Shown: positions 43,974 to 57,815, counted from the stretch's first letter. The stretch: 64,000 bases of DNA from Spiroplasma monobiae MQ-1 (GCF_002865545.1 NZ_CP025543.1:620001-684000), one strand, 5' to 3'. Translations and numbers: made by a program. Notes: a model not told the origin generated them from the sequence alone.

Positions 43974-44450
43974 ATGAAAGATAAAAATAACATAAGTAAT
44001 TTTAAAAAATTAAAAGATTTACGTGAGCAAGAGAAACAAGCTCACAAACAAAAAGTACAAGATAAAGTGAGTGATATTACCAAAGATCCATTAAGTACTC
44101 AATCTAAATTTATTGAATCTAAGAAATTAAGATGATACGACTATCTAATTGTGCTTTCTATAAGTGCTTTTGTTACAGGTATAAGTTTTATTCTAGGTAT
44201 CTTTGCATTCAAAGATATTGAGAAAACCGAATGAGTAACAACAGCAAGTGCTTTACTTTCGCTATTAACTTGATTAATCATTGGATACATCAAGAATAGA
44301 CAAGTTGCAAAGTTTTATAATGACACAAGAAGAAGGTATCAAACCACCTTATCAGAAGAGGAAGGTTTTTTAAGAAGAATTTCTAAAATAGCCTTATTAA
44401 TCTGCTTGGTATTGACAATAACTTCAATTATTATTTTTATTACACTTTAG
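43974..44450 (+). CDS. Small membrane protein of unknown function (158 aa)
   Basis: The N-terminal 50 residues are charged (KDKNNISNFKKLKDLREQEKQAHKQK). Two close hydrophobic segments follow (YDYLIVLSISAFVTGISFILGIF and SALLSLLTWLIIGY), then a basic loop and a last helix near the C-terminus (ALLICLVLTITSIIIF). Three TGA codons are tryptophan. AAAGGTGA lies 4-5 bases before the ATG. It is divergent from the opp operon and followed by an inverted repeat. Confidence 0.8.
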
Positions 44451-44472
44451 GTGTAATTTTTTTGTCTAATAA

Positions 44473-44546
44473 AAAAGAATGATTTATTTTACAAAAAGTG
44501 TAGATTTTTTGGAATCCTAACTGTTTATAAAATAAATCATTCTTTT
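44473..44546. repeat. 19-base inverted repeat around a 36-base loop
   Basis: AAAAGAATGATTTATTTTA (44473-44491) pairs exactly with TAAAATAAATCATTCTTTT (44528-44546). It may act as a large hairpin terminator for the 158-residue gene or be the outline of a small RNA or miniature element. The rest of 44451-44622 holds nothing I recognise. Confidence 0.65.
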
Positions 44547-44622
44547 AAATATTAAATACTAATAATAAAAATCAAATTTTATTGAAAATATCATTTAAAA
44601 CTTTTGTTTAATTTATAAACAA

Positions 44623-44778
44623 TTACGATCATTGCGCCATGTGTTGTTTAGCACAGTACATAGCCATATTGTTTAATTTCGCATTGTCTTTAAAAAACTT
44701 ATTTTTAAATGACAATGTAGCAAACGCAAAAAAGGCAGCCGGTTTATTGAATTTTGTATTGGTCAATAATGCTCTCAT
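44623..44778 (-). CDS. Small hypothetical protein (51 aa)
   Basis: A 51-codon frame with a good ribosome site, GGAGA, 6 bases before the ATG, starting MRALLTNTKFNKPAAFFAF. It is basic and phenylalanine- and lysine-rich, with a methionine- and cysteine-bearing end (MAMYCAKQHMAQWS). An in-frame start further upstream is also possible. It lies about 90 bases after the sepF stop, beyond a terminator, so it may have its own promoter. It is small enough to be chance, but the ribosome site argues for it. Confidence 0.45.
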
Positions 44779-44860
44779 TTTTTGGTCTCCTTCATCGCCT
44801 ATTAAGATACTAGCAAATGTAAGTTTTAATTGCAAGAAAAACTATGGTAAAACACAAAAA

Positions 44861-44883
44861 AATAAGCAACTAATTGCTTATTC
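44861..44883 (-). terminator. Terminator of the division cluster
   Basis: AATAAGCAA-CTAA-TTGCTTATT overlaps the sepF stop codon, with A-rich sequence on the left that reads as T-rich on the minus strand. Confidence 0.75.
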
Positions 44884-45199
44884 AAAAGTAATATATGCCT
44901 TTGTCTATTTTTTTGTAATCACCTTCAAGAGCATACATAACTCCCGTAAGGAAGTCTATTAATCTTTTCTTTTCTTTTCTTTCAATATCAGTTAAATTAA
45001 CTGTTACATTTTTAAATCTTAAAAGAGTGTCTGCTATTTGTTTAGTTTCATCATAACCATGAGGAAAGAAATGAGTTACATGATTTTCATCGAATTCCAC
45101 TACCATTTCAGAAGCCATATTTAAGTTATTTTCTTTAACTTCTTTTTTTGGTTTATAATTTAGAACTTGATCTTCATTTTTTTTGCTAAACAATCCCAT
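44870..45199 (-). CDS. sepF: Cell division protein SepF
   Basis: A 109-residue protein that tethers FtsZ to the membrane in Gram-positive bacteria. It starts with a short amphipathic segment (MGLFSKKNEDQ) fit for membrane binding. The SepF core follows: KQIADTLLRFKNVTVNLTDIE, RLIDFLTGVMYALEGDYKKI and FWISN at the end. A TGA at 44882 is tryptophan. It starts 4 bases after the ftsZ stop. Confidence 0.9.
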
Positions 45200-45203
45200 T
45201 AGA

Positions 45204-46478
45204 TTATCATTTCTTTCTTAAGAAAGTTGGGAAATCTCCATCTTCATCTTCTGCAGTATCTTCGATTTTTTGTGCAACTTGAGGTTGTGCAGTTTGAACG
45301 TTAGCTTGTTTTCATTGCCCCATTCTGTCTTGAACTTTGTTGTTTTCTTCTTCTGTTTGTTTTACATACTCAGGTCTTTTATCCTGATTTGCCATAAATG
45401 ATGTTCTTTGCTCATATGCAGTTTCAACTTGTCTCTCTTCTTCAAATGAAGGTTGAACTTGTTGTTGAGGTGCTGAGTATTGCTCAACTACTGGAGTTGA
45501 TTGTTGATTGTTGATTGTTGGACTTACATAGTCATCGTCAAACCCTGTTGCAATAACAGTAACAATTAAATCATCATCCAAGTGTTCATTAATTGCTATA
45601 CCAAAGATAATATTTACATCTTCTCCACTTGCTTGTTGAACAATGTCAACTGCATCATATGCATCATTAAGTGAAACAGTTTTTCCACCAGTAACGTTAA
45701 TAATTGCGTCTTTTGCTCCACGAATTGAAGTTTCTAGTAATGATGAAGTTATTGCTTTGTTTGCAGCTTCAATTGCTTTGTCTTCTCCAGAACCAATTCC
45801 AATTCCAAATAAAGCATTACCTTTACCCTTCATAACTGTTCTTACATCAGCAAAGTCAAGGTTAATTACAGCAGGAACTGCAATTAAGTCAGTAATTGTT
45901 TGAACTCCTTGTTTTAAAATGTTATCAGCTTCTCTAAATGAATCTTGAACTGGAATTCCTCCAATTATTTCTAATAATCTATCATTTGAAATAACAATGA
46001 TTGAGTCAACATATTTTCTTAATTCATTTAAACCTTGAACAGCATATGAATTTCTTAATCTTCCTTCAAATCTGAAAGGTTTTGTAACAATAGCAATAAC
46101 CAATGCTCCAGTTTCCATAGCAATTCTTGCTATTTCAGGTGCAGCACCAGTACCAGTTCCTCCACCCATTCCAGCAGCAACAAATATTAAGTCAGAACCT
46201 TTTAAAGCTCCTTTGATTTCTTCTTCAGATTCAATAGCGGCTTGTTTTCCAATTTCTGGATTAGCTCCAGCTCCTAAGCCTTTTGAAATTTCTTCTCCTA
46301 AAACAATTTTAGTTGGTGCAGCACTTGCTGCCAATACTTGAGCATCTGTGTTTGCCACAATAAAGTCAACACCTTGAACGTTGTCATCAACCATTCTGTT
46401 AACGGCGTTACAACCTCCACCACCAACACCGATTACTTTGATCTTGGCATTTTGATTTAAATCTAATTTTGTAGACAT
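45204..46478 (-). CDS. ftsZ: Cell division protein FtsZ
   Basis: A 424-residue GTPase that forms the division ring. It has the glycine-rich start IKVIGVGGGGCNAVNRM, the tubulin signature GGGTGTGAAPEIA and NLDFADVRTVMKGKGNALFGIG. A glutamine-rich linker follows, and the C-terminal peptide DFPTFLRKKW binds partners such as FtsA and SepF. I choose the ATG at 46476-46478 because AGGTGAGGA precedes it; an in-frame start at 46493 overlaps that site. Confidence 0.97.
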
Positions 46479-46498
46479 ATATTTTTTCCTCACCTTAA

Positions 46499-47926
46499 TT
46501 ATTTATTTCTTTGCGTATTTATAATACCATTTTTTAAATAGTTTTCATTATTTTGATAATTTTGTTGTCCAACCATTTGTGGTTGTACCCTTTGATTTTG
46601 CATCATAAATTGTTGTTGTATCATTGGTCTACTTTGTTGTGTAAAACCACTTTGTTGTTGCATCATTGGTCTGTTATGTTGTAAAGGAGAATTTTGCATT
46701 CTTGGTTGATGTTGAACTTGATTAACTCTAACCAATGCAGGATTTGGATATACTCCAGTACTTGTTTTAATTTCTTTGCTATTTTTATTAACTTCACGAG
46801 CATGTCTTATACTTCCACAAAGTGAATGTGTTCAGATTTCACTTGCACCAGTAACCAATGAATAGTATATCTCTGAAATATTTTTGTAATTACTTCTAAG
46901 AAGTATTTTTTCAAAACCAGCAATTTCAGTTATCTTACCAATATGGTAAACCTTGAAACTTCTTACATTTTCCATTTCTCTCGAAATTAAAATATCAGAT
47001 TTATCTATTATTCCCTTTAACTCTTCGAATAGCATTTCTTTGATTTCAATAGCTTTTAGTTCAAGTGTTCTTTTCTCTTGTGTGTTATATTTTCTATAAA
47101 TTACACTTTCATCTAAAGTACTAGATGAAAAGTTTAGTAATTTAAAGATGTATTTATCTGCTGTATCAAATTTAGCAGACATTTTTGCAGCTAAATTTTC
47201 AATTATATGTTTTATTCCAAACCCAATAGTTTGTTTTTTAACAAGAGTTTCTCTTGAAAAAAATCCCAAATCAATACATTCTCAATCTCAATTCACCATT
47301 ACAAATGTTTCTCTAAAGTTTAAACCTTCACTACATTGTTTTGCAAGCGCAAACATTTGACTTGTCATTGTATTTATTTCGAGATTTAAGTTTTGTAATA
47401 CTTTTTTAAATGAATCAACAACTTTTCTTTCTGCTGTATATACTTTAGCGTTAAGCGATACCATGTTTCCATGTGCATTGATTGGTGGTTTTGCAACACT
47501 GTGAATATTATTAATTCTATATTCATAAGGTTTTAAGTTAGTCACAATTTTTTTATCATCATAGTTAACTCTTTTTGCCATTTTATGCAGTTCATCAATG
47601 TGTGATTTTAATATTAATTTATCTGGATTATCAATAAATAAACTTGGAGAAGCATCTTTAATTTCTAAAGTTCCAGTAGGATAAACAACTGATACTCTTT
47701 GAATTTTTTCTCTAAAAATAGATTCATATTTGTTGATCATCTTGGTTAATCTATGCGAAACAACATTAGTATCAATTATTTCATTATTTTCATCTAATCA
47801 ACTAGCTTTGTTCTTTTCTCTTTCTTTGAAAACAACTTTTAATCCAATTTTTTCTTTGTATTTTCCAACAGCAAATTTAATATATTTTTTACTGATTTCA
47901 ATAACCGCATAAGTTTCTTGTTGCAT
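46499..47926 (-). CDS. ftsA: FtsA-like cell division protein with Gln/Met-rich tail
   Basis: A 475-residue protein in the position of FtsA. The first 20 residues fit the actin-like start (AVIEISKKYIKFAVGKYKEKIG). The central part has weak actin-fold similarity (ALAKQCSEGLNFRETFVMVNWD, TIGFGIKHIIE) and is much diverged. The last 70 residues are a low-complexity tail rich in Gln, Met, Asn and Pro, without the usual amphipathic helix, so membrane attachment may rest on SepF. It starts 1 base after rsmH ends and stops 20 bases before ftsZ. Confidence 0.8.
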
Positions 47927-47927
47927 T

Positions 47928-48872
47928 TTATTCACCAACCTTTCTAATTGCTCAAAGTTTTGCACTATGAGCTCTTCTATTTTCTTCTAATTCTTTTTCA
48001 CCTGGCAATACAGGTCTTTTAACAACAAGTTCATAATCTTTTCTAACTTCCATAGGTACAGGAAGTTTACTTAAGAACTTATCTTCTTTTGATATAGTAT
48101 TAGTTTTAAAAATATCTTTAATTATTTTCTCTTCAAGAGAATGGAAGGTTATCACAGCAATAACACCTCCTGGTTTTAATAATTCTAATGAATTACTTAA
48201 AGATCTTTTTAAAACTTCAAGTTCATTGTTGACATATATCCTTAAAGCTTGAAACACTTTTTTTGCAGGATGTTTCTTTTGTTTAAGAATTTTTTGAGGT
48301 AAACACTCTTTGATAATTTCAACTAGTTGAAATGTAGTTTTTATCTCATTTATTTGTCTTTTCTCAACTATTTTTCTAGCAATATTTCACGAGAACTTCT
48401 CATCACCATATTGAAAGAATATATCTGCTAATTGTTTTTCATCATAAGTATTAACAACTTCCTTAGCTGTTAGTTTCACATTTTCTTGATCCATTCTCAT
48501 GTCCAATTCAGAATCAAAGCGATAACTAAATCCCCTATCTGCTTTGTCAAATTGTGGACTTGATACTCCCAAGTCATATAAAATACCATCTACTTTTTTA
48601 ACTCCATTAAGAGAAAGTAGTACTTTGATGTCAGCAAAATTACCCTCTAAAATAGTAAAATTACTTGATATAGACTCAAGTTTTTTTCTACTTATAGCAA
48701 TTGCATCTTTATCTTGATCAATTGCATACAAATGTCCCTGATCTATTTTTTTCAAAATTTCAGCACTATGACCTGCTCGCCCAAGAGTACAGTCAACATA
48801 AATCCCATTGTTTTTAATCTCTAATAAATCAATTGATTCATTTAGTAAAACAGAAGTATGTTCTTGTGCCAT
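47928..48872 (-). CDS. rsmH: 16S rRNA (cytosine1402-N4)-methyltransferase
   Basis: A 314-residue SAM methyltransferase of the ribosomal P-site. It has HTSVLLNESI at the start, the SAM site DCTLGRAGHSAEIL, the DLGVSSPQFDKADRGFSYRFDSELDMRM block and HSLEEKIIKDIF near the end. Its ATG overlaps the mraZ stop as TAATG. Confidence 0.96.
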
Positions 48873-49303
48873 TAATTTGCTCCGCCCAATTTCTCAGCTG
48901 CATCAACAAGCTGAACTTTAGCATCTTTATCGTATGTTTGATGCTTATCTTTATCTCAAATTTCTATTCATTCACCAGCCCCGGTGATTTGAACAGTTTT
49001 TGATATCCCAACCTCTTCTAACAAGTTTGCAGGAATCTTAATTCTTCCAGCATTATCAATAGATAATTCATCGGTATTAGAAAAAATTGTTCTAACAACA
49101 GTACGTGTAGAGGTTGAAAGTGCACTTTGTGACTTAAGTTCGTTATATCATTCTTTGAAATTTTCTGGAGTTCTAATTTCCAAACAGTTCCCATCAATAC
49201 TTCTAGTTACATAAACAAGTTCGCCCAACTTATTTCTTAATTTTGAAGGTATTGTTAGTCTAGATTTATCATCCAAATTATGTTCAAATTTACCGAATAA
49301 CAT
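48872..49303 (-). CDS. mraZ: Transcriptional regulator MraZ
   Basis: A 143-residue ring-forming regulator with two AbrB-like SpoVT domains: FEHNLDDKSRLTIPSKLR near the N-terminus and IDNAGRIKIPANLLEEVG near residue 80. It begins the division operon. The leader contains AAAGTGG repeats, known MraZ target sequences in mollicutes, so it should regulate its own cluster. Confidence 0.94.
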
Positions 49304-49313
49304 GCAAAGTCAC

Positions 49314-49392
49314 CCACTTTCTCCCACACATAAACAATTATATACCACTTTGTTACATATTCAAGTTTTTTTTAAACTTTTCGTCCCACTTT
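49314..49392 (-). promoter_or_regulatory. mraZ promoter with MraZ-binding boxes
   Basis: On the minus strand TTGAAT (49359-49364) and TATAAT (49337-49342) are 16 bases apart. Three AAAGTGG boxes lie around them at 49314-49320, 49345-49351 and 49386-49392. The box between the -35 and -10 elements would let MraZ compete with RNA polymerase. The first box also forms part of the ribosome site. Confidence 0.75.
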
Positions 49393-49396
49393 ATAA

Positions 49397-49427
49397 CAAA
49401 AAAAGTGCCATTTTAGGCACTTTTTTA
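49397..49427 (-). terminator. Terminator of the 108-residue hypothetical gene
   Basis: AAAAAGTGCC-ATTTT-AGGCACTTTTTT, read on the minus strand as a stem plus T-run that overlaps the stop codon. Confidence 0.8.
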
Positions 49428-49751
49428 ATGAATTATTTTTCTTTCTAAAGAATTTATAATTCTATTAACTTTTGTTTTTAAACTTTTTTCATTTTCCAAC
49501 ACTTCCAAAATTGATGGACATTTCTTTAATAACAATGGTTTTATAAAGTATTTATTTAAATAAATTTTATAATACATATAAAAACTTCTTAATAAACTAA
49601 CAGAAGTAAATGGGTCTGCTTTTTCAACAATTTCGTAAAAAGTTCTTTCATCTACTTCATGAGAAAAAACCTTAAAACCATTTTCATTTAAAGAATTAAA
49701 AGCTGATAGTGGAATAATTTTTTGAGAAATTTCTTTAATGTTGCTAGTCAT
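49425..49751 (-). CDS. Hypothetical protein (108 aa)
   Basis: I do not recognise this protein. It is basic, mostly helical, rich in Lys, Ile, Ser and Phe, with no membrane helix or cysteine motif. GGAGG lies 6-7 bases before the ATG, so it is very likely translated. It stands between mraZ and rpmF and ends inside a terminator hairpin. Confidence 0.7.
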   Translation of the reverse strand: MTSNIKEISQKIIPLSAFNSLNENGFKVFSHEVDERTFYEIVEKADPFTSVSLLRSFYMYYKIYLNKYFIKPLLLKKCPSILEVLENEKSLKTKVNRIINSLERKIIH

Positions 49752-49795
49752 ATATTTCCTCCAAATAATTTAATCGACACTTTTTTAAAAAAATA

Positions 49796-49823
49796 CAAAA
49801 AAAAGCACTTTTAAAGTGCTCTT
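49796..49823 (-). terminator. Terminator after rpmF
   Basis: On the minus strand GAGCACTTT-TA-AAAGTGCT is followed by TTTTTTTTG. Confidence 0.83.
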
Positions 49824-49832
49824 GTTTATTAA

Positions 49833-50009
49833 TTAATCTACCTTTTTTACTTCTTTGTTTTTGTAGTAACCACATTCACGACAAACTCTATGTGGTTTGA
49901 TCATACTTCCACAGTTTGGACATGAAATAATTGCTGAGCTAACTAAAGCCAAGTGACTTCTTCTCTTATTTTTAGCAGCTTTACTGGTCTTTCTAAATGG
50001 TACAGCCAT
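49833..50009 (-). CDS. rpmF: 50S ribosomal protein L32
   Basis: A 58-residue large-subunit protein, starting MAVPFRKTSKAAKNKRRSH, with two zinc pairs, CPNC and CREC. GGAGG precedes the ATG. It follows yceD, the usual partner in bacteria. Confidence 0.96.
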   Translation of the reverse strand: MAVPFRKTSKAAKNKRRSHLALVSSAIISCPNCGSMIKPHRVCRECGYYKNKEVKKVD

Positions 50010-50026
50010 GTTGACACCTCCGTTAT

Positions 50027-50527
50027 TTATTCTTCAAAACTAAAATCTTTAAGTTTATCTCATCTTGAATCTATTTTATTTTCTTGTTCTTGTTGGTATT
50101 CATCTTCAGACATAAGTATGTAATCTTTACCGACAAATGAAATTTTATCATAATTATTAGTCAAATTCATAGGAATATTTAAAACAATTTGTTCAATTGC
50201 ATAGTCTAGGATGTTAAATTTATCTCCCAGCACTATATTGTGCTGATCATCATTTACATCTTCGAAGTAATATTCTTCATTTCAATCATAGTTTTGGTCA
50301 ATTATTTTTATTTCTTTACCATCTCTTGCATCAATTCCTGAAACTGATGCAGTTATAGTTGCACTCACAATAACTGATTTCATAATATCTTGGTAATTTA
50401 AAATACCTTTTACATGAACTTTATCAATAGATTTAATCAAATCATGATTAATCTTTAAATCCTGATTTATTTCAAAATCATTATCTAAATTTATGATTTT
50501 CTTTAATTCAATTTCCTTTTTAAGCAT
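50027..50527 (-). CDS. yceD: YceD/DUF177-family protein
   Basis: A 166-residue acidic protein of the DUF177 family, recognised from its place next to rpmF and from the C-terminal part (DYAIEQIVLNIPMNL and SRWDKLKDF) together with VKGILNYQDIMKS. In other bacteria this family takes part in 23S rRNA handling. Its ATG overlaps the pheT stop as TAATG. Confidence 0.78.
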
Positions 50528-52935
50528 TATCTCACCTCTATTTTTAGTTTAGATAAGTTATTTAACACTTTTTCTCATTCGGTTTGAACTTCTTGATCAG
50601 TTAATTGATTTTCAATACTGTTAAATTCAAATGAAACCGATACTGATTTTGAGTTAGTTTCTTTTAATTTATCATCTTGATAAATATCGATTAATTCTAC
50701 TTTAGTTAAATATTTTACATCTTCAACTATAGTTTTAATAACTTGTGAGTATTTATCTGATGAGTTTAATATAAACGAAACATCTCTTGTTGTTTTTTGG
50801 AATTTTGATATTTCTTGAGCTCTAATTACTGAATTTTTAGTATTTTGAACTTCACTGATATTTAATTCTAAAACAAATGTTGAGTCTAACTTTTGAGATT
50901 GTTCATATTTAGGGTTTAATTTGTAAATAAATCCTAAAGTTTTACCTTCAAAAGTAATTTTTGCATTAATAAATGGATGAATTTCATTTGGTGCTTTTTC
51001 ATTAACATCAAACGAAACTTCGTTTAAATTAATGTTATATGTTTGTAATATTGAATCACAAATACCTTTTAAGTAAGCATAACTTGATTTGATTGAAATG
51101 TCATAACCTTTTTGATTCATAACATCTCCTGAAATTAATACAGATAAATGTCTTTGTCTTAAGTTATCCATGTTATAGATATCTGCAAATTCATATAACT
51201 TAACATTTTTATTACCTTTTGAGTAGTTAAATGAAGCAATTTCAATTATTGATCTTGATAAACTTAATCTGAAAGTTTCTCTTAATTTACTTAATGGACT
51301 CATTAAGTTAATTGGGTTATTAATTTCAAATAAGTTTCAATTATTAACCAACTCACTTGAAAGCAATGAGTAAGTTTTAATATTTGAGAATCCTAAACCT
51401 AATAAGTAGTTTTCATTTTGTTTTTGCAAACGTAAATCTAATTTTTTAGATTTGTTGTCTGAAAGAATTTTTGGTGGAATTGATTTTACATTGTCATAAC
51501 CATAAACTCTTGTAATTTCTTCTACAATATCAGCACTGTGTGCTATATCTGTTCTAAATTCATCAACTTTAAATAATAATTCATCTCCACTTTCAACTAT
51601 TTCAAAGTCTAAAGTTTTAAACAATTTTATTATTTCTTTTGAAGTTAACTCAACTCCCATTAATTTATGAATGTAGTCTAATTTAACTTTAACTTCTGCT
51701 TGTTTTTCATTAGATTCTTTGGCTATTTCGATTTCACTGTTTGAATCATAGATATTATATTGATCCAATCAGTACATAACCCTATTTTGAGCAACTTTAT
51801 AAAGTTTTGAACCCACCGGTTTCATGTATCTTTGTAAGTCAATTGTTGATGTATTAAATTCCTTTTGTTGTTTTCTCATAAAGATTGGATCTAACGATAA
51901 ATAAACAACTAAGATTTCTTTTGATTCAACTGTTGGTAAAAATTCTTCGTTCACTTCTACTCCTAAAGTAGAAATAACTTTACCATCACTTGTTAGTTGT
52001 AAATTAACTTTGTGATCTGAATTCTTATTATCTTTAATTTCTAATTGAGATTTTAATTTAGTTGGATCTAAGAATAATACAGGTTGCCCTGTTTCAATAG
52101 CTATAGCATTTGCTAAATCTAATCAAAAGTTGTGAGTTGTTTTAGAATCATTAAATTTTAATCAAACATCTTGGTTTGAATAAATTTTGTATTCTTTTTC
52201 TGCAACACTTAAAACTTCTTTAACTTGAACCATTTGCATAGTTGCACTTCTAACAACTTTATCAACTTCTTTATCGATTTTGATTGATACAGGAGAAGTT
52301 AATGAGTTATTTTTAAAAGTATAGTTCTTAACTATATCATTTAAATCTTTATCAAAGTAATTAGCCAATTCTTTTGCCAATTGCATCGCACCTAGCGCAT
52401 CACTTCTATTTAAAGTTAAATCAACTTCTCAAACAGCATCTAAGAAACCGATTTCTTCTAGAGCAGTTTCATTTCCTATCATTGCATAAGTATCTTCTTT
52501 TGTAACTATTGGATATATTCAATCTTTTTCTTTATCGGATAAAGCTTTTGGATTTAATCCAATTTCAGTTAATGCACACATCATACCTTCTGACATTTTA
52601 CCTTTGATTTCTCTATTTTCTAACTTTAAACCATTGGCGATTTTTTTACCAGCTTCAGCTAATATTACATATTGACCTTCAACCACATTACTTGCTCCAC
52701 AAACAATTGGAGAAACTAATTCTTCACCTTTATCAACAAAACAAAAATTTAAATGTGTTCCTTCAATTGGAGCAACATTTCCAACATGAGCTATTTTAAG
52801 GCTATCATTTAAAGATGAATAATCTTTAAATGAGTCCACTTCAAAACCAAGTGAGTTTAATGCAACAGTAATTTGCTCATTTTTAACACCAGTTAGATCT
52901 ATTAAATTTTCTAATCATTTTCTTGTTAAATACAT
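50527..52935 (-). CDS. pheT: Phenylalanyl-tRNA synthetase beta subunit
   Basis: An 802-residue subunit. It contains the tRNA-binding (EMAP-like) domain near residues 45-150 (VCGASNVVEGQYVILAEAGKKI), LNRSDALG for the B1 region, the core MSPLSKLRETF and the C-terminal anticodon-binding domain (FQKTTRDVSFIL). It sits 14 bases after pheS and is coupled to yceD. Confidence 0.96.
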
Positions 52936-52949
52936 ATTAATCTCACTTT

Positions 52950-53996
52950 CTAATCTCCAAAGAATGTAAATTGGTCTAGGAATCTAATATCATTTTCATA
53001 TAGATCTCTAATGTTTTTTAAACCATATTTAAGCATTGCAAGTCTTTCAATACCAACACCAAATGCTAATCCAGTTACTTTTTCTGGATCTAACCCATTT
53101 GCTTCAATAACTTCTGGTGCTAACATACCTGAACCTAAAATTTCAATAAATCCAGTATATTTACATATAGGACACCCTTGTCCACTACAATTTATACATC
53201 TAACATCAACTTCTGCTGAAGGTTCAGTAAATGGAAAGAAACTTGGCCTCATTCTAATTACTGTATCTTCTGAAAATAAACGTTTACACATATATTCTAA
53301 AACTCATTTTAAGTTAGCAAAACTGACTTTTTCTCCAATAGCAAATACGTCCATTTGCATAAATTGGTGTGAGTGAGTTGCATCATCATCATCACGTCTA
53401 TAAACATTACCGTAACTTACAGCTGCCATATTTATATTTCCTGTTTTTGCAGCTTCAGTTAACATTCTAGCAGTCATGTTTGTAGCATGAGTTCTTAAAA
53501 CAGTATGTTCATCTATATAAAAAGTATCTTGCATATCTCTTGCAGGGTGTCCTATTGGCATATTAAGTTTTTGAAAACAATATTCATCTGTTTCAAACTC
53601 TGTACCATCAACCATTTCATAACCAAGTTCAGTAAAAATAGATGAAACTTCATCAATTACAAGGTTTAGAGGGTGTTTTGAACCCATTTTCAAATTAACT
53701 CCAGATAATGTTAAGTCTATTTTCTCTGATTCTAATACTTTTTTCAATTCTTCATTTTCAAATTTATCACTTAAACCATTCAATTTACCAAAGATAACTT
53801 CTTTGATTTCATTGGCTTTTTGACCAGCTTCTTTTCTTTCTTCAGGAGAAGCTGTTTTTAAATTTTTAAGAATTTCAGTTAGAGGAGAATCTTTTCCAGC
53901 AAACTCCTTTTTTAAAATTTCTAATTCTTCTTTTGTTTTGATAGTTTCAAATCTTTTATTAAAACCATCTAATATATCATTTATTTTTTTTAACAT
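52950..53996 (-). CDS. pheS: Phenylalanyl-tRNA synthetase alpha subunit
   Basis: A 348-residue catalytic subunit with motif 2 ([19 protein letters not shown]), [13 protein letters not shown] and motif 3 ([17 protein letters not shown]). The inserted [13 protein letters not shown] is a four-cysteine knuckle found in several Firmicutes PheS. The leader has TATAAT on the minus strand at 54029-54034, with a weak -35. Confidence 0.96.
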
Positions 53997-54102
53997 AAAT
54001 ATACCTCTCCTAAATTTAAAGCAATTTAATTATACTAAATAATTTGAATAAATAAGTATTTTGATAATTCTTTTATTCAAAAAGTCCCATTATTATTAGT
54101 TT

Positions 54103-54609
54103 TTAGAAAGAATAATCATTTTCATTATTTATATCATTTGATTTTAAAAATTGATCTAAATGTTTATCTAAATTCTTATTAAAGATCATTAGTTTTAATT
54201 TAAAAAAATCATCTGTGTCCAATAATTGACCTTCAAATTCTATTGAACAGTGAATTTTCTCATAAAATAAGTACATTATTAATCCATCATTTATAATATC
54301 TTTAATCTCCATGTAAATCATATGAATTAAATTATCTAACACACCCAACTTATTAGAGTTAATTTCAATATTTTTAGCTACTTGAACAGCATCTTCTATT
54401 GATCGTCTTATAATATTAATCTTTTCTCTAATATCTTGTTCCTGATTAAAGTTATATTCAACTCTTAGTTGGTATTGCATCATCGTAAAGAAATTATTTA
54501 TGTTTAAAACATCAAATAAGTCTTCAAATTCTCATTTGAATTTAATACTTTCAATATCATAATTAATTATTTTCTTTTTAAATCTTTTAGTGATTTGTTC
54601 AATTAACAT
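54103..54609 (-). CDS. Hypothetical protein (168 aa)
   Basis: I do not recognise this protein. It is cytosolic, helical and acidic, rich in Ile, Asn and Asp, with a segment IRRSIEDAVQVAKNIE. One TGA near the N-terminus (codon 26) is tryptophan, so an ORF caller without that code would start too late. AAAGAGGT precedes the ATG at 54607-54609. It lies between the rRNA terminator and pheS. Confidence 0.7.
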
Positions 54610-54639
54610 AAATTACCTCTTTGTCTTTAATATTGTATA

Positions 54640-54668
54640 AAAAAACCTACTCATAAGAGTAGGTTTTT
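54640..54668 (-). terminator. Terminator of the rRNA operon
   Basis: AAAACCTACTC-TTAT-GAGTAGGTTTTTTT (minus strand), directly after 5S. Confidence 0.9.
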
Positions 54669-54675
54669 AAACTTA

Positions 54676-54782
54676 AACTGGCAGCTTCCTATTTTTGCAT
54701 TATACTATCGTCGGCGTTGCTGATCTTAACTTCTGTGTTCGACATGGGAACAGGTGTGACCTCAGCGCTATGACCACCAGAT
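54676..54782 (-). rRNA. rrf: 5S ribosomal RNA
   Basis: The minus strand reads CTGGTGGTCATAGCG, then the conserved CACACCTGTTCCCATGTCGA, and ends with GCTGCCAG, pairing with the 5' end. The ends are uncertain by a few bases. Confidence 0.92.
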
Positions 54783-54894
54783 CTTAAGTTGTTTTTGTCT
54801 GAGAGACTAAGTTTTCATTAGAAAACTAAATCGTACTCTCAAAACTGAATACTAGATGATTTTATATATCTATACAAGCAATTTGTTTTGGTTT

Positions 54895-57815
<2,921 letters not shown>

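Noticed and set aside
46476-46493. An upstream start for ftsZ at 46493
   Set aside because: The added residues would be encoded by the ribosome site AGGTGAGGA; the ATG at 46478 gives the known FtsZ N-terminus.
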